Program-made: the position numbers and the translations under genes
Shown: piece after piece, positions 26,989-35,120 of the stretch
Layout of the letters: the number at the start of each line of letters is the position of its first letter
Position numbering within the stretch: position 1 is the first letter of the stretch
Assembly: GCF_016616095.2 (NCBI RefSeq)
Contig: NZ_CP067089.2
Coordinates: 4,216,001-4,280,000, forward strand
Reading direction: 5' to 3'
Origin: Breznakiella homolactica
Lineage (GTDB): Bacteria > Spirochaetota > Spirochaetia > Treponematales > Breznakiellaceae
DNA length: 64,000 bases
The notes under the pieces: model-generated
What the model was told of the DNA's origin: nothing
Database searches by the model: none
Seen by the model: the letters and a program-made list of their open reading frames with translations, nothing else

Positions 26989-27022
26989 TAAAAAACCCCG
27001 CGGAAAACACGGTTCCGCGGGG
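26989..27022 (-). terminator. Intrinsic terminator of the gcv operon
   Basis: On the minus strand CCCCGCGGAA (27022-27013) pairs with TTCCGCGGGG (27005-26996) and is followed by a T-run. It lies 22 bases past the gcvPB stop. Confidence 0.9.
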
Positions 27023-27043
27023 CTGTCTTCAATATAATTGGTC

Positions 27044-28498
27044 TTACTGTTGTTTATACCGGAGCACCGGTTTCCTCGCGGCGGCGGTTTCATCGAGCCG
27101 GCGCACCGGCGTATGATGGGGGGCGCTTTTCAGTATCTCCGGGTTTGTCCTGGCCTCTTCCGCGATGGCCTTCAGGGCTGCCGCAAAGGCTTCCAGGGTT
27201 TCCGGGGTTTCCGTTTCCGTGGGCTCCGCCATGAACGCTTCTTTTACGATCAGCGGGAAGTACACCGTGGGCGGGTGGAATCCGTAATCGATGAGGCGTT
27301 TGGCGATGTCCACCGTATTGACGCCGTTCCCGAGATCCGGGGAAGCCACAAACTCATGCATGCACGGACGGCACTGGCCGTAGGCCACGGGGTAGTTTTC
27401 TTTTACCAGTTCCTTGAGGTAATTGGCGTTGAGTACCGCGTACTCCGCCGCCCGGCGGATACCTTCTTTTCCCAGGGTTCTGATATAGGCGTAGGTTTTA
27501 ACCAGTACGCTGAAATTCCCGTTGAAGGTCTTCATCCGCCCGATGGATTCCCGGGGATGCATGAACGAATACCGTCCGCCTTCCCGCTGCGCCACCGGCC
27601 CCGGCAGGAAGTCCTTGAGCGCCGGCCCGGCACCGACAGCGCCGGAGCCCGGTCCGCCGCCGCCGTGGGGGGTGGAAAAGGTTTTGTGGAGGTTGAGGTG
27701 CATCACGTCAAAGCCCAGCTGTCCGGGTTTTACGATACCCATGAGGGCGTTCATATTCGCCCCGTCGCCGTATACCAGGCCTCCGGCCTTGTGGACCAGA
27801 TCGATAATTTCCCTGATATTCGGCTCAAAAAGCCCCAGGGTACTGGGATTGGTTATCATGAGGCCGGCCACGGTTTCCGCCTTTTCACCTTCGCAGGCGG
27901 CTTTGAGGGCGTCCATATCCACGGCCCCCGAGGCATTTGACGGAATTGTCTCCGCGACGAAACCCGCCATGGTGCAGGTCGCCGGGTTTGTGCCGTGGGC
28001 GGAATCCGGAATCAGCATCCGCACCCGTTTCGTATCGCCCTTCTTCTGGTGGTACGCCCGGATCATCAGGACTCCGGTGAGTTCCCCCTGGGCGCCCGCG
28101 GCGGGCTGGAGAGTGAACGCCTCGTAGCCCATGATTTCCTTGAGGGCTTCCTGGAGTTTAAATAAAAGCCCCGCCGCTCCCTGGACCATTGTTTCCGGCA
28201 GGAGCGGATGGGTCCGCCGGAATCCGGGGAGTGCCGCGGCGTCTTCATTCATCTTGGGGTTGTACTTCATGGTACAGGACCCCAGGGGATAGAACTGACC
28301 ATCCACGGAAAAGTTTTTCTGGGACAGCCGGGTAAAATGGCGGACCACCGACAGCTCATCCAGTTCCGGAAGTCCGAGATCGTCCCGGACAAGATCCTTG
28401 GGCAGGGCCGTTTCCGGGACATCGAGTTTCGGCAGAATCGTTCCTGTCCGGCCGGGCACGCTCATTTCGTACAATAAGGGTGTTTCTGTATGTTTCAT
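27044..28498 (-). CDS. gcvPB: Glycine dehydrogenase (decarboxylating) subunit 2
   Basis: 484 residues. Contains the PLP-lysine block NLHKTFSTPHGGGGPGSG with K272, plus PLGSCTMKYNPK near 71 and AHGTNP near 168, all diagnostic of the C-terminal half of the glycine cleavage P-protein. With the GcvPA subunit it decarboxylates glycine and transfers the aminomethyl group to the lipoyl arm of GcvH. It overlaps gcvPA by four bases. Operon order is gcvT-gcvH-gcvPA-gcvPB. A lipoamide dehydrogenase (L-protein) gene is not in the window. Confidence 0.97.
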   Translation of the reverse strand: MKHTETPLLYEMSVPGRTGTILPKLDVPETALPKDLVRDDLGLPELDELSVVRHFTRLSQKNFSVDGQFYPLGSCTMKYNPKMNEDAAALPGFRRTHPLLPETMVQGAAGLLFKLQEALKEIMGYEAFTLQPAAGAQGELTGVLMIRAYHQKKGDTKRVRMLIPDSAHGTNPATCTMAGFVAETIPSNASGAVDMDALKAACEGEKAETVAGLMITNPSTLGLFEPNIREIIDLVHKAGGLVYGDGANMNALMGIVKPGQLGFDVMHLNLHKTFSTPHGGGGPGSGAVGAGPALKDFLPGPVAQREGGRYSFMHPRESIGRMKTFNGNFSVLVKTYAYIRTLGKEGIRRAAEYAVLNANYLKELVKENYPVAYGQCRPCMHEFVASPDLGNGVNTVDIAKRLIDYGFHPPTVYFPLIVKEAFMAEPTETETPETLEAFAAALKAIAEEARTNPEILKSAPHHTPVRRLDETAAARKPVLRYKQQ

Positions 28499-29823
28499 CG
28501 GCTGGCCTCCCGCAGCGCCGCCACCAGTTCATCAATATCGGCGCGGGAATTTTTCTCGGTTACGCAGATCAGGAGTTCATTTTTCCGGTCCGGGAAATAC
28601 CGCGACAGGGGAAGGCCCGGTACGATCCGTTTGTCACAGAGCTTTTCCGCCAGGGCTTCCGCGTCACAGGGGAGGGTAACGGTGAATTCCTTAAAGAAGG
28701 TTCCCGGGGCCACGGAGAATCCCGGGAGTTTCGCGATCTCGGCGGCGCAGTAATGCGCCCGGTGCCAGCACAGCTCCGCGGTTTTCCGCAGCCCCTGTTT
28801 CCCCATGAGCGCCAGGTATATACAGGCACGCAGGGTCGAGAGCCCCTGGTTCGAGCAGATGTTTGACACCGCTTTTTCCCGGCGGATATGCTGTTCCCGG
28901 GCCACCAGGGTAAGCACGAAGCCGCGTTTCCCTTCCACGTCAACGGTTTCGCCGACGATACGTCCGGGCATGCGCCGCATCAGGGCGTTGGTGGTGGCCA
29001 TGATCCCCAGGAACGGACCGCCGTAGTTGATATCGTTGCCGAGGCTCTGGCCTTCGGCGGTGACCACATCGGCGCCCCATGAGCCGGGGCTCCTGAAGAG
29101 GCCCAGCATTACGGGATCGGCGTGGACAATAAAAATACCGCCCTTTTCATGGACCGCTTCGGCGGCGCCTTTCAGTTCCGGCAGGGTCCCGAAAAAATCG
29201 GGATAACATGAAATCAGGGCCGCCAGATCGTCTCCCTGCACCGCCCGGGCGGCTTCCGCCGGAGACGAACGGTAGGTTTCAACCGTAACGTCAAAGGCGG
29301 CGAGATACGTATCGAGAACGGTCCGGTATTCCGGATGGATTCCTTCGGGAATCAGGATCCGGTTGCGGCCTTCGGTATTCCGCAGGGCCATGAGGATGGC
29401 CTCCGCCAGAGCCGTGGCCCCGTCGTAATGGCTGGCGTTGACTACCTCCATGCCGGTGAGTTCGGCCACCATACTCTGGTACTCGAAAATTGCCTGGAGC
29501 GTTCCCTGGCTTACCTCGGGCTGGTACGGAGTATAGGCGGTCACGAATTCACCTCTGGATGAAAGGGCTCCCACCGCGGCGGGTACAAAGTGGTCGTAGG
29601 CGCCGCCCCCGAGAAACCAGCGGAATCCGTCGGCATCGGCGTTGAGCTCCGCCAAAGACGCTATTTCACGGAGGACCTCGGTCTCACTTAACCCTTCTCC
29701 GATGGCAAGCTCCGGAAACCGGAGATCCCCGGGGATTTCACTGAACAGGGCATCGCTTGAGGCGATTCCCAGCTTCCGGAGCATCGCCTCCCGCTGGGAA
29801 TCGGTAACTGGAATATAGGGCAC
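28495..29823 (-). CDS. gcvPA: Glycine dehydrogenase (decarboxylating) subunit 1
   Basis: 442 residues, the N-terminal half-equivalent of P-protein found as a separate subunit in many anaerobes. Typical blocks are FLGGGAYDHFVPAAV near 70, TAYTPYQPEVSQGTLQAIFEYQ near 95-115, and ASHYDGATALAEA. It forms an alpha2-beta2 complex with GcvPB. It starts three bases after the gcvH stop and overlaps gcvPB by four bases, so the subunits are made in step. Confidence 0.97.
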   Translation of the reverse strand: MPYIPVTDSQREAMLRKLGIASSDALFSEIPGDLRFPELAIGEGLSETEVLREIASLAELNADADGFRWFLGGGAYDHFVPAAVGALSSRGEFVTAYTPYQPEVSQGTLQAIFEYQSMVAELTGMEVVNASHYDGATALAEAILMALRNTEGRNRILIPEGIHPEYRTVLDTYLAAFDVTVETYRSSPAEAARAVQGDDLAALISCYPDFFGTLPELKGAAEAVHEKGGIFIVHADPVMLGLFRSPGSWGADVVTAEGQSLGNDINYGGPFLGIMATTNALMRRMPGRIVGETVDVEGKRGFVLTLVAREQHIRREKAVSNICSNQGLSTLRACIYLALMGKQGLRKTAELCWHRAHYCAAEIAKLPGFSVAPGTFFKEFTVTLPCDAEALAEKLCDKRIVPGLPLSRYFPDRKNELLICVTEKNSRADIDELVAALREASR

Positions 29824-29825
29824 GG

Positions 29826-30209
29826 TTAATTCTCCGCAGCGGTTTTTTCGTAATCCTGGGGTGAAAGCAGTCCGTCCCAGTCAGCCATATTTGCGGGGGC
29901 GATTTTGATAATCCATCCCTCGCCGTAGCAGTCCTTGTTGATAAGGTCCGGTTCGTCCTGGAGCCGGTCGTTTACGGCGGTTACCGTGCCGGAAACGGGC
30001 ATGTAGACGTCGCTGGCTGCCTTGACGGATTCCACCACGCCAAAGGCGGATTTCGCCTTCAGCTCCGATCCAACCTTGGGAAGATCCACAAACACGATGT
30101 CCCCGAGGCTGTGCTGGGCGTGATCGGAAATTCCGATCACCAGTTCATTTCCATCTTTGCGCGCCCATTCGTGGGATTGGGCGTAACGGGCATTACTGTC
30201 GGTATTCAT
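29826..30209 (-). CDS. gcvH: Glycine cleavage system H protein
   Basis: 127 residues, normal length. The lipoylation site K63 lies in VVESVKAASDVYMPVSG, and HEWARKDG and LGDIVFVDLP are family blocks. The lipoyl arm carries the aminomethyl group between the P, T and L proteins. It overlaps the gcvT stop by four bases (ATGA type), indicating translational coupling. Confidence 0.97.
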   Translation of the reverse strand: MNTDSNARYAQSHEWARKDGNELVIGISDHAQHSLGDIVFVDLPKVGSELKAKSAFGVVESVKAASDVYMPVSGTVTAVNDRLQDEPDLINKDCYGEGWIIKIAPANMADWDGLLSPQDYEKTAAEN

Positions 30210-31324
30210 TTTGCTCTCCTGTAAACCGGTATGTATAAGGGCCGCTTGACTACGACCGCGTCCTTCGGCGTTCCCCGTATGGAAACAGCCAGTTTCGTAT
30301 CCGTTTTCGCGTATTCCGGGGGGATGAACACATTGGCGGAATAGGTCCCCGCGGTGGGGCAGAACATTCCCGCCACACAGGTTCCGATCTCGTCCCCCGC
30401 TTCATTGAGGACCGCGTACCCTTCCCGGGGAACGCCGCCGCTCACATTAATTGTCGCCAGTTTCCGTTTAAGGCCGCCTTCCTTAACCGCGAGAACCGCG
30501 GCTTTGCCGATGAATTCCTTATCGAAATCGCAGGCCCAGGAAAGGAGCGCCTCCGGCGGGGTAATCGTGGGGCTTATTTCATGGCCGTGCAGGGGCATGC
30601 CCGCCTCAAACCGGAGGGAATCCCGGGCGGCCAGTCCAATGGGGCCGGCTTCGATCCCCAGCTCTTTTGCTTTGGCAAAGAGAAATTCCCAAAGCTCCGC
30701 GGCTTTGGAGGCGCCGTAAAACAGTTCCGCCCCGTCTTCGCCGGTGTATCCGGTTCTGCCGATGCGCACGGGGATTCCCATGATCGTACCGATATCCATG
30801 TATGACCGGGAAATCGCCGAAAGCGCCCCGCCGGAAACCGCGTCGATGAGTTCCACCGCCCGGGGTCCCTGGAGGGAAATCATGTAGGTTTTTTCCGAAA
30901 CATCCTCCATGGAAACGGCTGCCGGAAGCCGCGCCTTGAAATGGTCCAGGTCGGCGGTACGGTTTCCGGCGTTCATGACCACAAACCAGCCGTCTTCCGT
31001 CCCTTCCGCCGGGGCCATGCGATAAATGAAGAGATCGTCTATAACTCCGCCGGCTTCATTCAGAAGCAGGGCGTACCGGGCCTCATTGGGCTGCATGTCC
31101 AGGATACGGTTGGAAACCAGGGCCGACAGGGCTTCCCCGGCGCCTTTCCCGGAAATTATAACCTGTCCCATGTGGTCGATATCAAAAAACCCCAGGGAAC
31201 GGCGGCAGAGCCGGTGTTCTTCCACGGCACCCGCGGGATACTGGATCGGCATTTCGAAGCCCGCAAAGGGGGCAAAACGGGCGCCCGCGGCCTCATGCCA
31301 CGGACGAAGTAGGGTTGAATTCAC
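30206..31324 (-). CDS. gcvT: Aminomethyltransferase (glycine cleavage T protein)
   Basis: 372 residues from a GTG with GAGGTG five bases upstream. GcvT fold: FAGFEMPIQYPAGAVEEHRLCR near 20, FDIDHMGQVIISG, and RTGYTGEDGAELFYGA, which forms the folate site with the catalytic Asp region (CDFDKEFIGKAAVL). It releases ammonia from the aminomethyl-lipoyl arm and forms methylene-tetrahydrofolate. It is first in the operon, 54 bases downstream of a good promoter. The predicted leader is too short for a glycine riboswitch. Confidence 0.96.
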   Translation of the reverse strand: MNSTLLRPWHEAAGARFAPFAGFEMPIQYPAGAVEEHRLCRRSLGFFDIDHMGQVIISGKGAGEALSALVSNRILDMQPNEARYALLLNEAGGVIDDLFIYRMAPAEGTEDGWFVVMNAGNRTADLDHFKARLPAAVSMEDVSEKTYMISLQGPRAVELIDAVSGGALSAISRSYMDIGTIMGIPVRIGRTGYTGEDGAELFYGASKAAELWEFLFAKAKELGIEAGPIGLAARDSLRFEAGMPLHGHEISPTITPPEALLSWACDFDKEFIGKAAVLAVKEGGLKRKLATINVSGGVPREGYAVLNEAGDEIGTCVAGMFCPTAGTYSANVFIPPEYAKTDTKLAVSIRGTPKDAVVVKRPLYIPVYRRAK

Positions 31325-31377
31325 GGCTGCACCTCAAACTGGATAGTTTTTTGCTGGTTTATTCGGCATCCGAACCC

Positions 31378-31406
31378 ATTATAGGGTACTTTTGAAATAC
31401 GAACAA
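31378..31406 (-). promoter_or_regulatory. Promoter of the gcv operon
   Basis: Read on the minus strand: TTGTTC (31406-31401), a 17-base spacer, then a perfect TATAAT (31383-31378). The predicted transcript begins about 47 bases before the gcvT GTG. Confidence 0.75.
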
Positions 31407-31443
31407 GGGAAGAACGCAGGGTACCTGCAGTAACCCTACACCC

Positions 31444-31563
31444 GGTAAAGCAGCATGGGAAGTGTAATTCCGGGGGACCCGTCAGATGAAAAAAATCCCG
31501 CGGGGCGGTATTTCTTCTCATCTGACACCCCGCGCAGCCTGTACCCACCCATGCTGTTTTGCC
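31444..31563. repeat. Structured repeat E, copy 1
   Basis: 120 bases closed by complementary outer arms (GGTAAAGCAGCATGGG, 31444-31459, with CCCATGCTGTTTTGCC, 31548-31563; the mismatches are G-U type). An inner stem GTCAGATGA / TCATCTGAC encloses AAATCCCGCGGGGCGGTATTT. A second copy at 36571-36689 keeps the pairing with different bases. It lies upstream of the gcv promoter, not in its transcript, and forms the far end of composite element 1. Confidence 0.7.
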
Positions 31564-31737
31564 AATGTTCTGTATAGTGCGGGTGCCCTGCTTGGCCAGG
31601 TTGCTGGGTATGGGAAGGTAGTTTCGGAGGCGGGGAGACCGTAACCCGGAAAGACGCCCCTTACCCAATCCCCCCATCGCCGGGAGCGGATGGGTGAAGT
31701 CCCTCCACGGAGAGGCACCCTGACCGGGAGACCCGGA

Positions 31738-32087
31738 GTGGGGGTAGCGTAAGACTTGCCGCCTGCGGCGCCAAGTCTTTTAGGAGTTTTGCGGAGCAAA
31801 ACTCCACCCATCATTCGGCAAGGCTGGAGCGCAGGGGTCGTGTCCCGCGGACACGCGCAGCCCTCCAGACCGGGCAGCCCCGAGCCGGTTGAGCCAGAAA
31901 GCACCCGGGAACCAGAAGTGGGGGTGGCGTAAGACTTGCCGCCTGCGGCGCCAAGTCTTTTAGGAGTTTTGCTCCGCAAAACTCCACCCATCATTCGGCA
32001 AGGCTGGAGCGCAGGGGTCGTGTCCTGCGGACACGCGCAGCCCTCCAGACCGGGCAGCCCCGAGCCGGTTAAGCCGGAAAGCACCCG
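31738..32087 (+). repeat. Tandem duplication of the D module (180-base period)
   Basis: Copy 1 (31738-31907) and copy 2 (31918-32087) differ at about seven positions. Each holds AAGACTTG/CAAGTCTT, GGAGTTTTGC/GCAAAACTCC and GTGTCC/GGACAC hairpins. The three-base loop of the second hairpin is GGA (31793-31795) in copy 1 and TCC (31973-31975) in copy 2, that is, inverted. An inverted copy occurs at about 46590-46720, and diverged forms occur at 35300-35400 and 36770-36853. Confidence 0.9.
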
Positions 32088-32222
32088 GCCGTAATGGTAA
32101 CGCCGGGTGGCGGAGAAAAACGGTGTTGAGCGACTTTCGAGGCCGCAGGCCGACACGGAGCCAACACCGTTTTTCCCCGACGGGCCCCGCGGCACCGGTA
32201 CTCCCCGGGTGCTTTCCGGCTT
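32071..32222 (+). repeat. R1 module with 17-base terminal inverted repeats
   Basis: AAGCCGGAAAGCACCCG (32071-32087) and its exact complement (32206-32222) bound 118 bases. Inside, GAAAAACGGTGTTG (32115-32128) pairs perfectly with CAACACCGTTTTTC (32162-32175) around a core containing GGCCGCAGGCC. R2 and R4 have the same ends and core but unrelated arm sequences. Confidence 0.85.
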
Positions 32223-32247
32223 GAAAGACCCGGTGCTTCCCCATACC

Positions 32248-32276
32248 TTGAGCAAACGTTCCATTCCCGGTATGCT
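32248..32276 (+). promoter_or_regulatory. Promoter of the FKBP lipoprotein gene
   Basis: TTGAGC (32248-32253), 17-base spacer, TATGCT (32271-32276). The -35 box begins at the base after composite element 1 ends. Confidence 0.6.
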
Positions 32277-32340
32277 GGAAAAAGGGTATTCCCCCTTCCG
32301 GAATGTATATGCCGGAATCCTACAGTTTTGGAATGATAAT

Positions 32341-33060
32341 ATGGTAAAAAGAGTCATAATTGCCTTTCTTCTGGCATCTTCCGTTTTATTTGCCTGCAGC
32401 GCAAAGGGATCATCGGATAAAGAAGCCGAAACCGGTTCCTCCGGGGCGTCATCCTCTGCGGCGGGGACATCCGCCGATGCCGATACCAGCTACGCCTTCG
32501 GTGTCGCCCTGGGCTCGGATCTCCGGCAGGTAGGCCTTGAATTCGACTATGACGCCTTTACGGACGGCTTCCGGGATGCCGTTGAAGGCGGTGAGATGAG
32601 AATGACCATTGACGAGGCGGTAACGAAAATACAGTTCGCTTTTATGGCCGCCATGGCAAAACAGGCGGAGGAAAATCTGGCTGCTGAACAGGAATTCCTC
32701 GCTGAGAACGGGAAAAAGGCCGGGGTTATGACCACCGCGAGCGGCCTCCAGTATGAAATAGTTTCCCAGGGGACCGGCCCGAGACCCGGTGCGACCGATG
32801 TAGTGCTGGTAAATTATGAAGGCACCCTTCTGGACGGCACTGTTTTCGACAGTTCCTATGCCCGGGGCGCTCCCGCGGAGTTCCCCCTGAACCAGGTAAT
32901 TCCCGGATGGGCCGAAGGTATCCTTCTTATGAATGTGGGCGGTACCGCCCGGCTGTACATTCCCGCGGCTCTCGCATACGGAGAACAGGGAGCGGGGAAT
33001 ATTATTCCTCCCAACACAATGCTCATATTTGATGTGGAGCTTCTTTCCATTCAGAACTAA
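32341..33060 (+). CDS. FKBP-type peptidyl-prolyl isomerase lipoprotein
   Basis: 239 residues from the ATG at 32341; upstream in-frame codons lie in the repeat. The signal segment ends in LFACS, a lipobox, so it is lipid-anchored and extracytoplasmic. Residues about 50-130 form an FKBP_N-like dimerisation helix region (SYAFGVALGSDLRQVGLEFDYDAF). Residues about 140-238 are the FKBP catalytic domain: VLVNYEGTLLDGTVFDSSY, VIPGWAEGILLMNVGG, IPAALAYGEQGAG and LIFDVELLSI. The family (FkpA/Mip type) speeds proline isomerisation and chaperones envelope proteins. The ribosome binding site is weak (GGAATGATAAT). Confidence 0.93.
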   Translation: MVKRVIIAFLLASSVLFACSAKGSSDKEAETGSSGASSSAAGTSADADTSYAFGVALGSDLRQVGLEFDYDAFTDGFRDAVEGGEMRMTIDEAVTKIQFAFMAAMAKQAEENLAAEQEFLAENGKKAGVMTTASGLQYEIVSQGTGPRPGATDVVLVNYEGTLLDGTVFDSSYARGAPAEFPLNQVIPGWAEGILLMNVGGTARLYIPAALAYGEQGAGNIIPPNTMLIFDVELLSIQN

Positions 33061-33091
33061 CGGCGCTGCGGCGTTAATGATTTTTTTACAG

Positions 33092-33121
33092 AAAAGACCG
33101 GTCCAAAGGCCGGTCTTTTTT
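33092..33121 (+). terminator. Intrinsic terminator of the FKBP gene
   Basis: AAAAGACCGG (33092-33101), a 7-base loop, then GCCGGTCTTTT followed by more T residues. Confidence 0.88.
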
Positions 33122-33208
33122 GTCAGTGACTTACACACCAAAATATATTTGCCTTCCCGGCCGTAAATTCCTATCCTTAATATAGAGAAACTATTATGGA
33201 GGATTGCC

Positions 33209-33811
33209 ATGGCTGCTGATTTTTTCGACGCCCTCAAATTGCGCCGGAGTATATACGGTATTACAAAGAAAGCGTCGGTGCCGGATGAGCGGATTGAATC
33301 CATTCTCAAGGACGCGCTTCTGCACACCCCGTCGGCGTACAATTCCCAGTCCGCGCGGCTCATTCTTTTGCTCGGAAAATCCCATGATGAACTGTGGGAC
33401 GCCGTAAAGGACACCCTCGCCAAAATCGCCGTCAGTCCCGAAGCTTTCGCCAGGACGGAAAAGAAGATTGACGGATTCAAGGCGGGGTATGGAACGGTGC
33501 TCTTTTTTGAGGACCAGGCGGTGATACAGAAACTCCAGGATGAAAACCCGCTGTATAAGGATGTTTTTCCCGGCTGGTCCCTTAACTCCGCCGGAATGAT
33601 ACAGTTTGTAGTATGGACTTCCCTGGCCGCGGAAGGCATGGGCGCCTCTCTTCAGCATTACAATCCATTGATCGATGAATGGGTGCAGAAGAAAACCGGG
33701 GTTCCCGCGGCGTGGCGGCTCCTGGCCCAAATGCCCTTTGGTGTCGCAAACGCTCCGGCGGGGGATAAATCCTTCCTGCCTGTTGAGGAACGGTTCAAGG
33801 TTTTTTCATAA
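33209..33811 (+). CDS. Nitroreductase family protein
   Basis: 200 residues with GGAGG six bases before the ATG. FMN-dependent nitroreductase fold: LRRSIYGITK at the N-terminus (the RRSxRxF phosphate-binding region), TPSAYNSQSARLILL near 42-56, WSLNSAGMIQFVVWTSLAAEGMGASLQHYNP near 120-150 and MPFGVANAP. These proteins use NAD(P)H to reduce nitro groups, quinones or flavins; length and motifs fit the YdfN/HBN1-like oxidoreductase subgroup. It is monocistronic. Confidence 0.92.
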   Translation: MAADFFDALKLRRSIYGITKKASVPDERIESILKDALLHTPSAYNSQSARLILLLGKSHDELWDAVKDTLAKIAVSPEAFARTEKKIDGFKAGYGTVLFFEDQAVIQKLQDENPLYKDVFPGWSLNSAGMIQFVVWTSLAAEGMGASLQHYNPLIDEWVQKKTGVPAAWRLLAQMPFGVANAPAGDKSFLPVEERFKVFS

Positions 33812-33847
33812 AAAAAATCCCCCATGGACCGCCGGTTCATGGGGGAT
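33811..33847 (-). terminator. Terminator of the tandem NDK gene
   Basis: ATCCCCCATG (33817-33826) pairs with CATGGGGGAT (33838-33847). On the minus strand the stem is followed by seven T residues. It begins at the last base of the convergent nitroreductase gene. Confidence 0.88.
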
Positions 33848-33873
33848 GCTTTGGTTCAAAACGCGCTGCCCGG

Positions 33874-35061
33874 TTAATTCCTCATGGAGAGGTAGGAATT
33901 GATAATATCGAGGAGGGAATTTTCCTCGATCCGTACAATGCCCTTTTCGCGGATAACGCTTTCCGGCGAATCCGAGGCGTGGGCGGTATTGACCATCACG
34001 TTGCTCCCGAATTCACGCCGGACCGTACCCCCCGGCGCCTTGAGGGGGTCCGTGGGTCCCAGGACATCCCGTATTTTTTTGACCGCGTCTTCGCCTTCGT
34101 AAATCAGGATCATGCATTTTACCGGCCCGGGGTTGTTCCGTTCCTCCACAGGAACGGTCAGCGGGTTGAGTCCTGACATAAACTCCACGATCTGGCGGAA
34201 CTGGTTTTCTGCGTATTCAATCCCGAAGCTTCCAGCCAATGCTTTTTCGGTTTTATCGCTCAGGACCATGTTGAATTCCCTGTTCAGGATTTCCTTTGCC
34301 TTCTGCCCGAATACCGGCGCCAGTTTATTGCAGAGCGTATCCTCCACGGGCCCGTAGAATTCCAGGGCTTCCGCCAGGGAAAACCGGTGGACCTTGATCC
34401 CGATAATCCGCAGCCCGGTCCTGGAAAACATATCGATAATCGTACCGGGTTTGGACGACGCGTACATCCAGTTATCGGGTTTGATAATAACCAGGGTCTG
34501 CTGGATTTTTGAAGGTTCGGGATACACCATGTTTTCGACAATATTGGGCTGTTCAGGGAGGAACCGGGCAAAAAGTTTCAGGTTGTCATCGGCCAGTTCC
34601 TGGTTTCTCGGGGTAAGGACCGCGGGCTCAAAATAGGTTATTTTCTTCGGATCATTAGGGTCGGTCATAAGGTCCGCGTAGGTATCCCGGATTGTTTCAC
34701 CGGTAATCGATTCAATGCTCCGGTTCTCGGAATACAGCGCTCCGCAGATATCCGACAATTTGCGGCAGGGTTCTTCACCCCGGAAGAGCAGCAGCAGCGT
34801 CCGGTGCCGCCTGCCGCCGGAGGGGACCAGGTTTTTTTCCACATAGTTTGCCAGCAGTTCCGCCCCCTCGGGGTTTTTGTGGTCCCGCTGATTCCGCAGC
34901 TGGTTTGCGTAGGTTTTCGCGAATTCTTCGTCCGGGGCGATCATCTGGGCTCCCACGAGCTCCAGGTCAAGCCGGGACAGCAGCCGGGCCAACACCCCGC
35001 CGGTACGGCTTTTTGCCACCGTATAGGGGGTTACCATCACATATGAGATGGTTTGTTCCAT
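33874..35061 (-). CDS. Tandem-domain nucleoside diphosphate kinase-like protein
   Basis: 395 residues from the ATG at 35061 (AGGAG ten bases upstream); longer frames run into the repeat. Two NDK-like halves are seen. The N-terminal half (about 1-190) begins YVMVTPYTVAKSRTGGVLARLL but shows no catalytic NxxH. The C-terminal half (about 190-395) begins LVIIKPDNWMYASSKPGTII and ends with MVNTAHASDS, where H361 is in the place of the phospho-histidine of the NxxHGSDS motif (Gly replaced by Ala). NDKs transfer phosphate between nucleotides. The first half probably serves binding or regulation. Ordinary bacterial NDK is only about 140-150 residues. Confidence 0.82.
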   Translation of the reverse strand: MEQTISYVMVTPYTVAKSRTGGVLARLLSRLDLELVGAQMIAPDEEFAKTYANQLRNQRDHKNPEGAELLANYVEKNLVPSGGRRHRTLLLLFRGEEPCRKLSDICGALYSENRSIESITGETIRDTYADLMTDPNDPKKITYFEPAVLTPRNQELADDNLKLFARFLPEQPNIVENMVYPEPSKIQQTLVIIKPDNWMYASSKPGTIIDMFSRTGLRIIGIKVHRFSLAEALEFYGPVEDTLCNKLAPVFGQKAKEILNREFNMVLSDKTEKALAGSFGIEYAENQFRQIVEFMSGLNPLTVPVEERNNPGPVKCMILIYEGEDAVKKIRDVLGPTDPLKAPGGTVRREFGSNVMVNTAHASDSPESVIREKGIVRIEENSLLDIINSYLSMRN

Positions 35062-35087
35062 ATTATTATTTCTCCTTATAATCGTGG

Positions 35088-35117
35088 ATACTATCGCAAA
35101 GAGTGTGATTTTGTCCA
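35088..35117 (-). promoter_or_regulatory. Promoter of the tandem NDK gene
   Basis: Minus strand: TGGACA (35117-35112), 18-base spacer, TAGTAT (35093-35088). Composite element 2 ends about four bases upstream of the -35 box. Confidence 0.6.
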
Positions 35118-35120
35118 TTA

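Larger units (their letters stand above)
31564..32247 (+). repeat. Composite hairpin element 1 (linker, two D modules, R1 module)
   Basis: With repeat E copy 1 this fills the gap of about 1 kb between gcvT and the FKBP gene. Order toward the FKBP promoter: a linker (CTGGGTATGGGAAGGTAGTTT, also seen after E copy 2), two tandem D modules, the R1 module, then the end block CGGTGCTTCCCC. All parts are GC-rich and self-complementary. No transposase, stop-free conserved protein or rRNA similarity is seen. Long reading frames through it exist on both strands but follow the repeat, not a protein. Confidence 0.8.

Noticed and set aside
27038..27940. Plus-strand frame of 300 codons opposite gcvPB
   Set aside because: Antisense of a conserved gene; no start signal or domain.
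31325..31440. Glycine riboswitch before gcvT
   Set aside because: The predicted transcript leader is only about 47 bases and lacks the tandem-aptamer consensus; repeat E lies upstream of the promoter.
31444..32247. Integron attC sites or a CRISPR array
   Set aside because: No GTTRRRY core sites, no integrase, and no short repeats with regular unique spacers. The repeat units are long, GC-rich hairpins.
32107..32340. In-frame N-terminal extension of the FKBP gene through the repeat
   Set aside because: The lipoprotein signal peptide begins at 32341, and a promoter lies at 32248-32276, inside the supposed extension.
31518..32357. Long minus-strand reading frame (about 279 codons) with an internal 60-residue duplication
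   Set aside because: It follows the 180-base repeat period (a multiple of three), has no ribosome binding site, and recurs as similar translated fragments in the other repeat copies. It is structured repeat DNA, not a protein gene.
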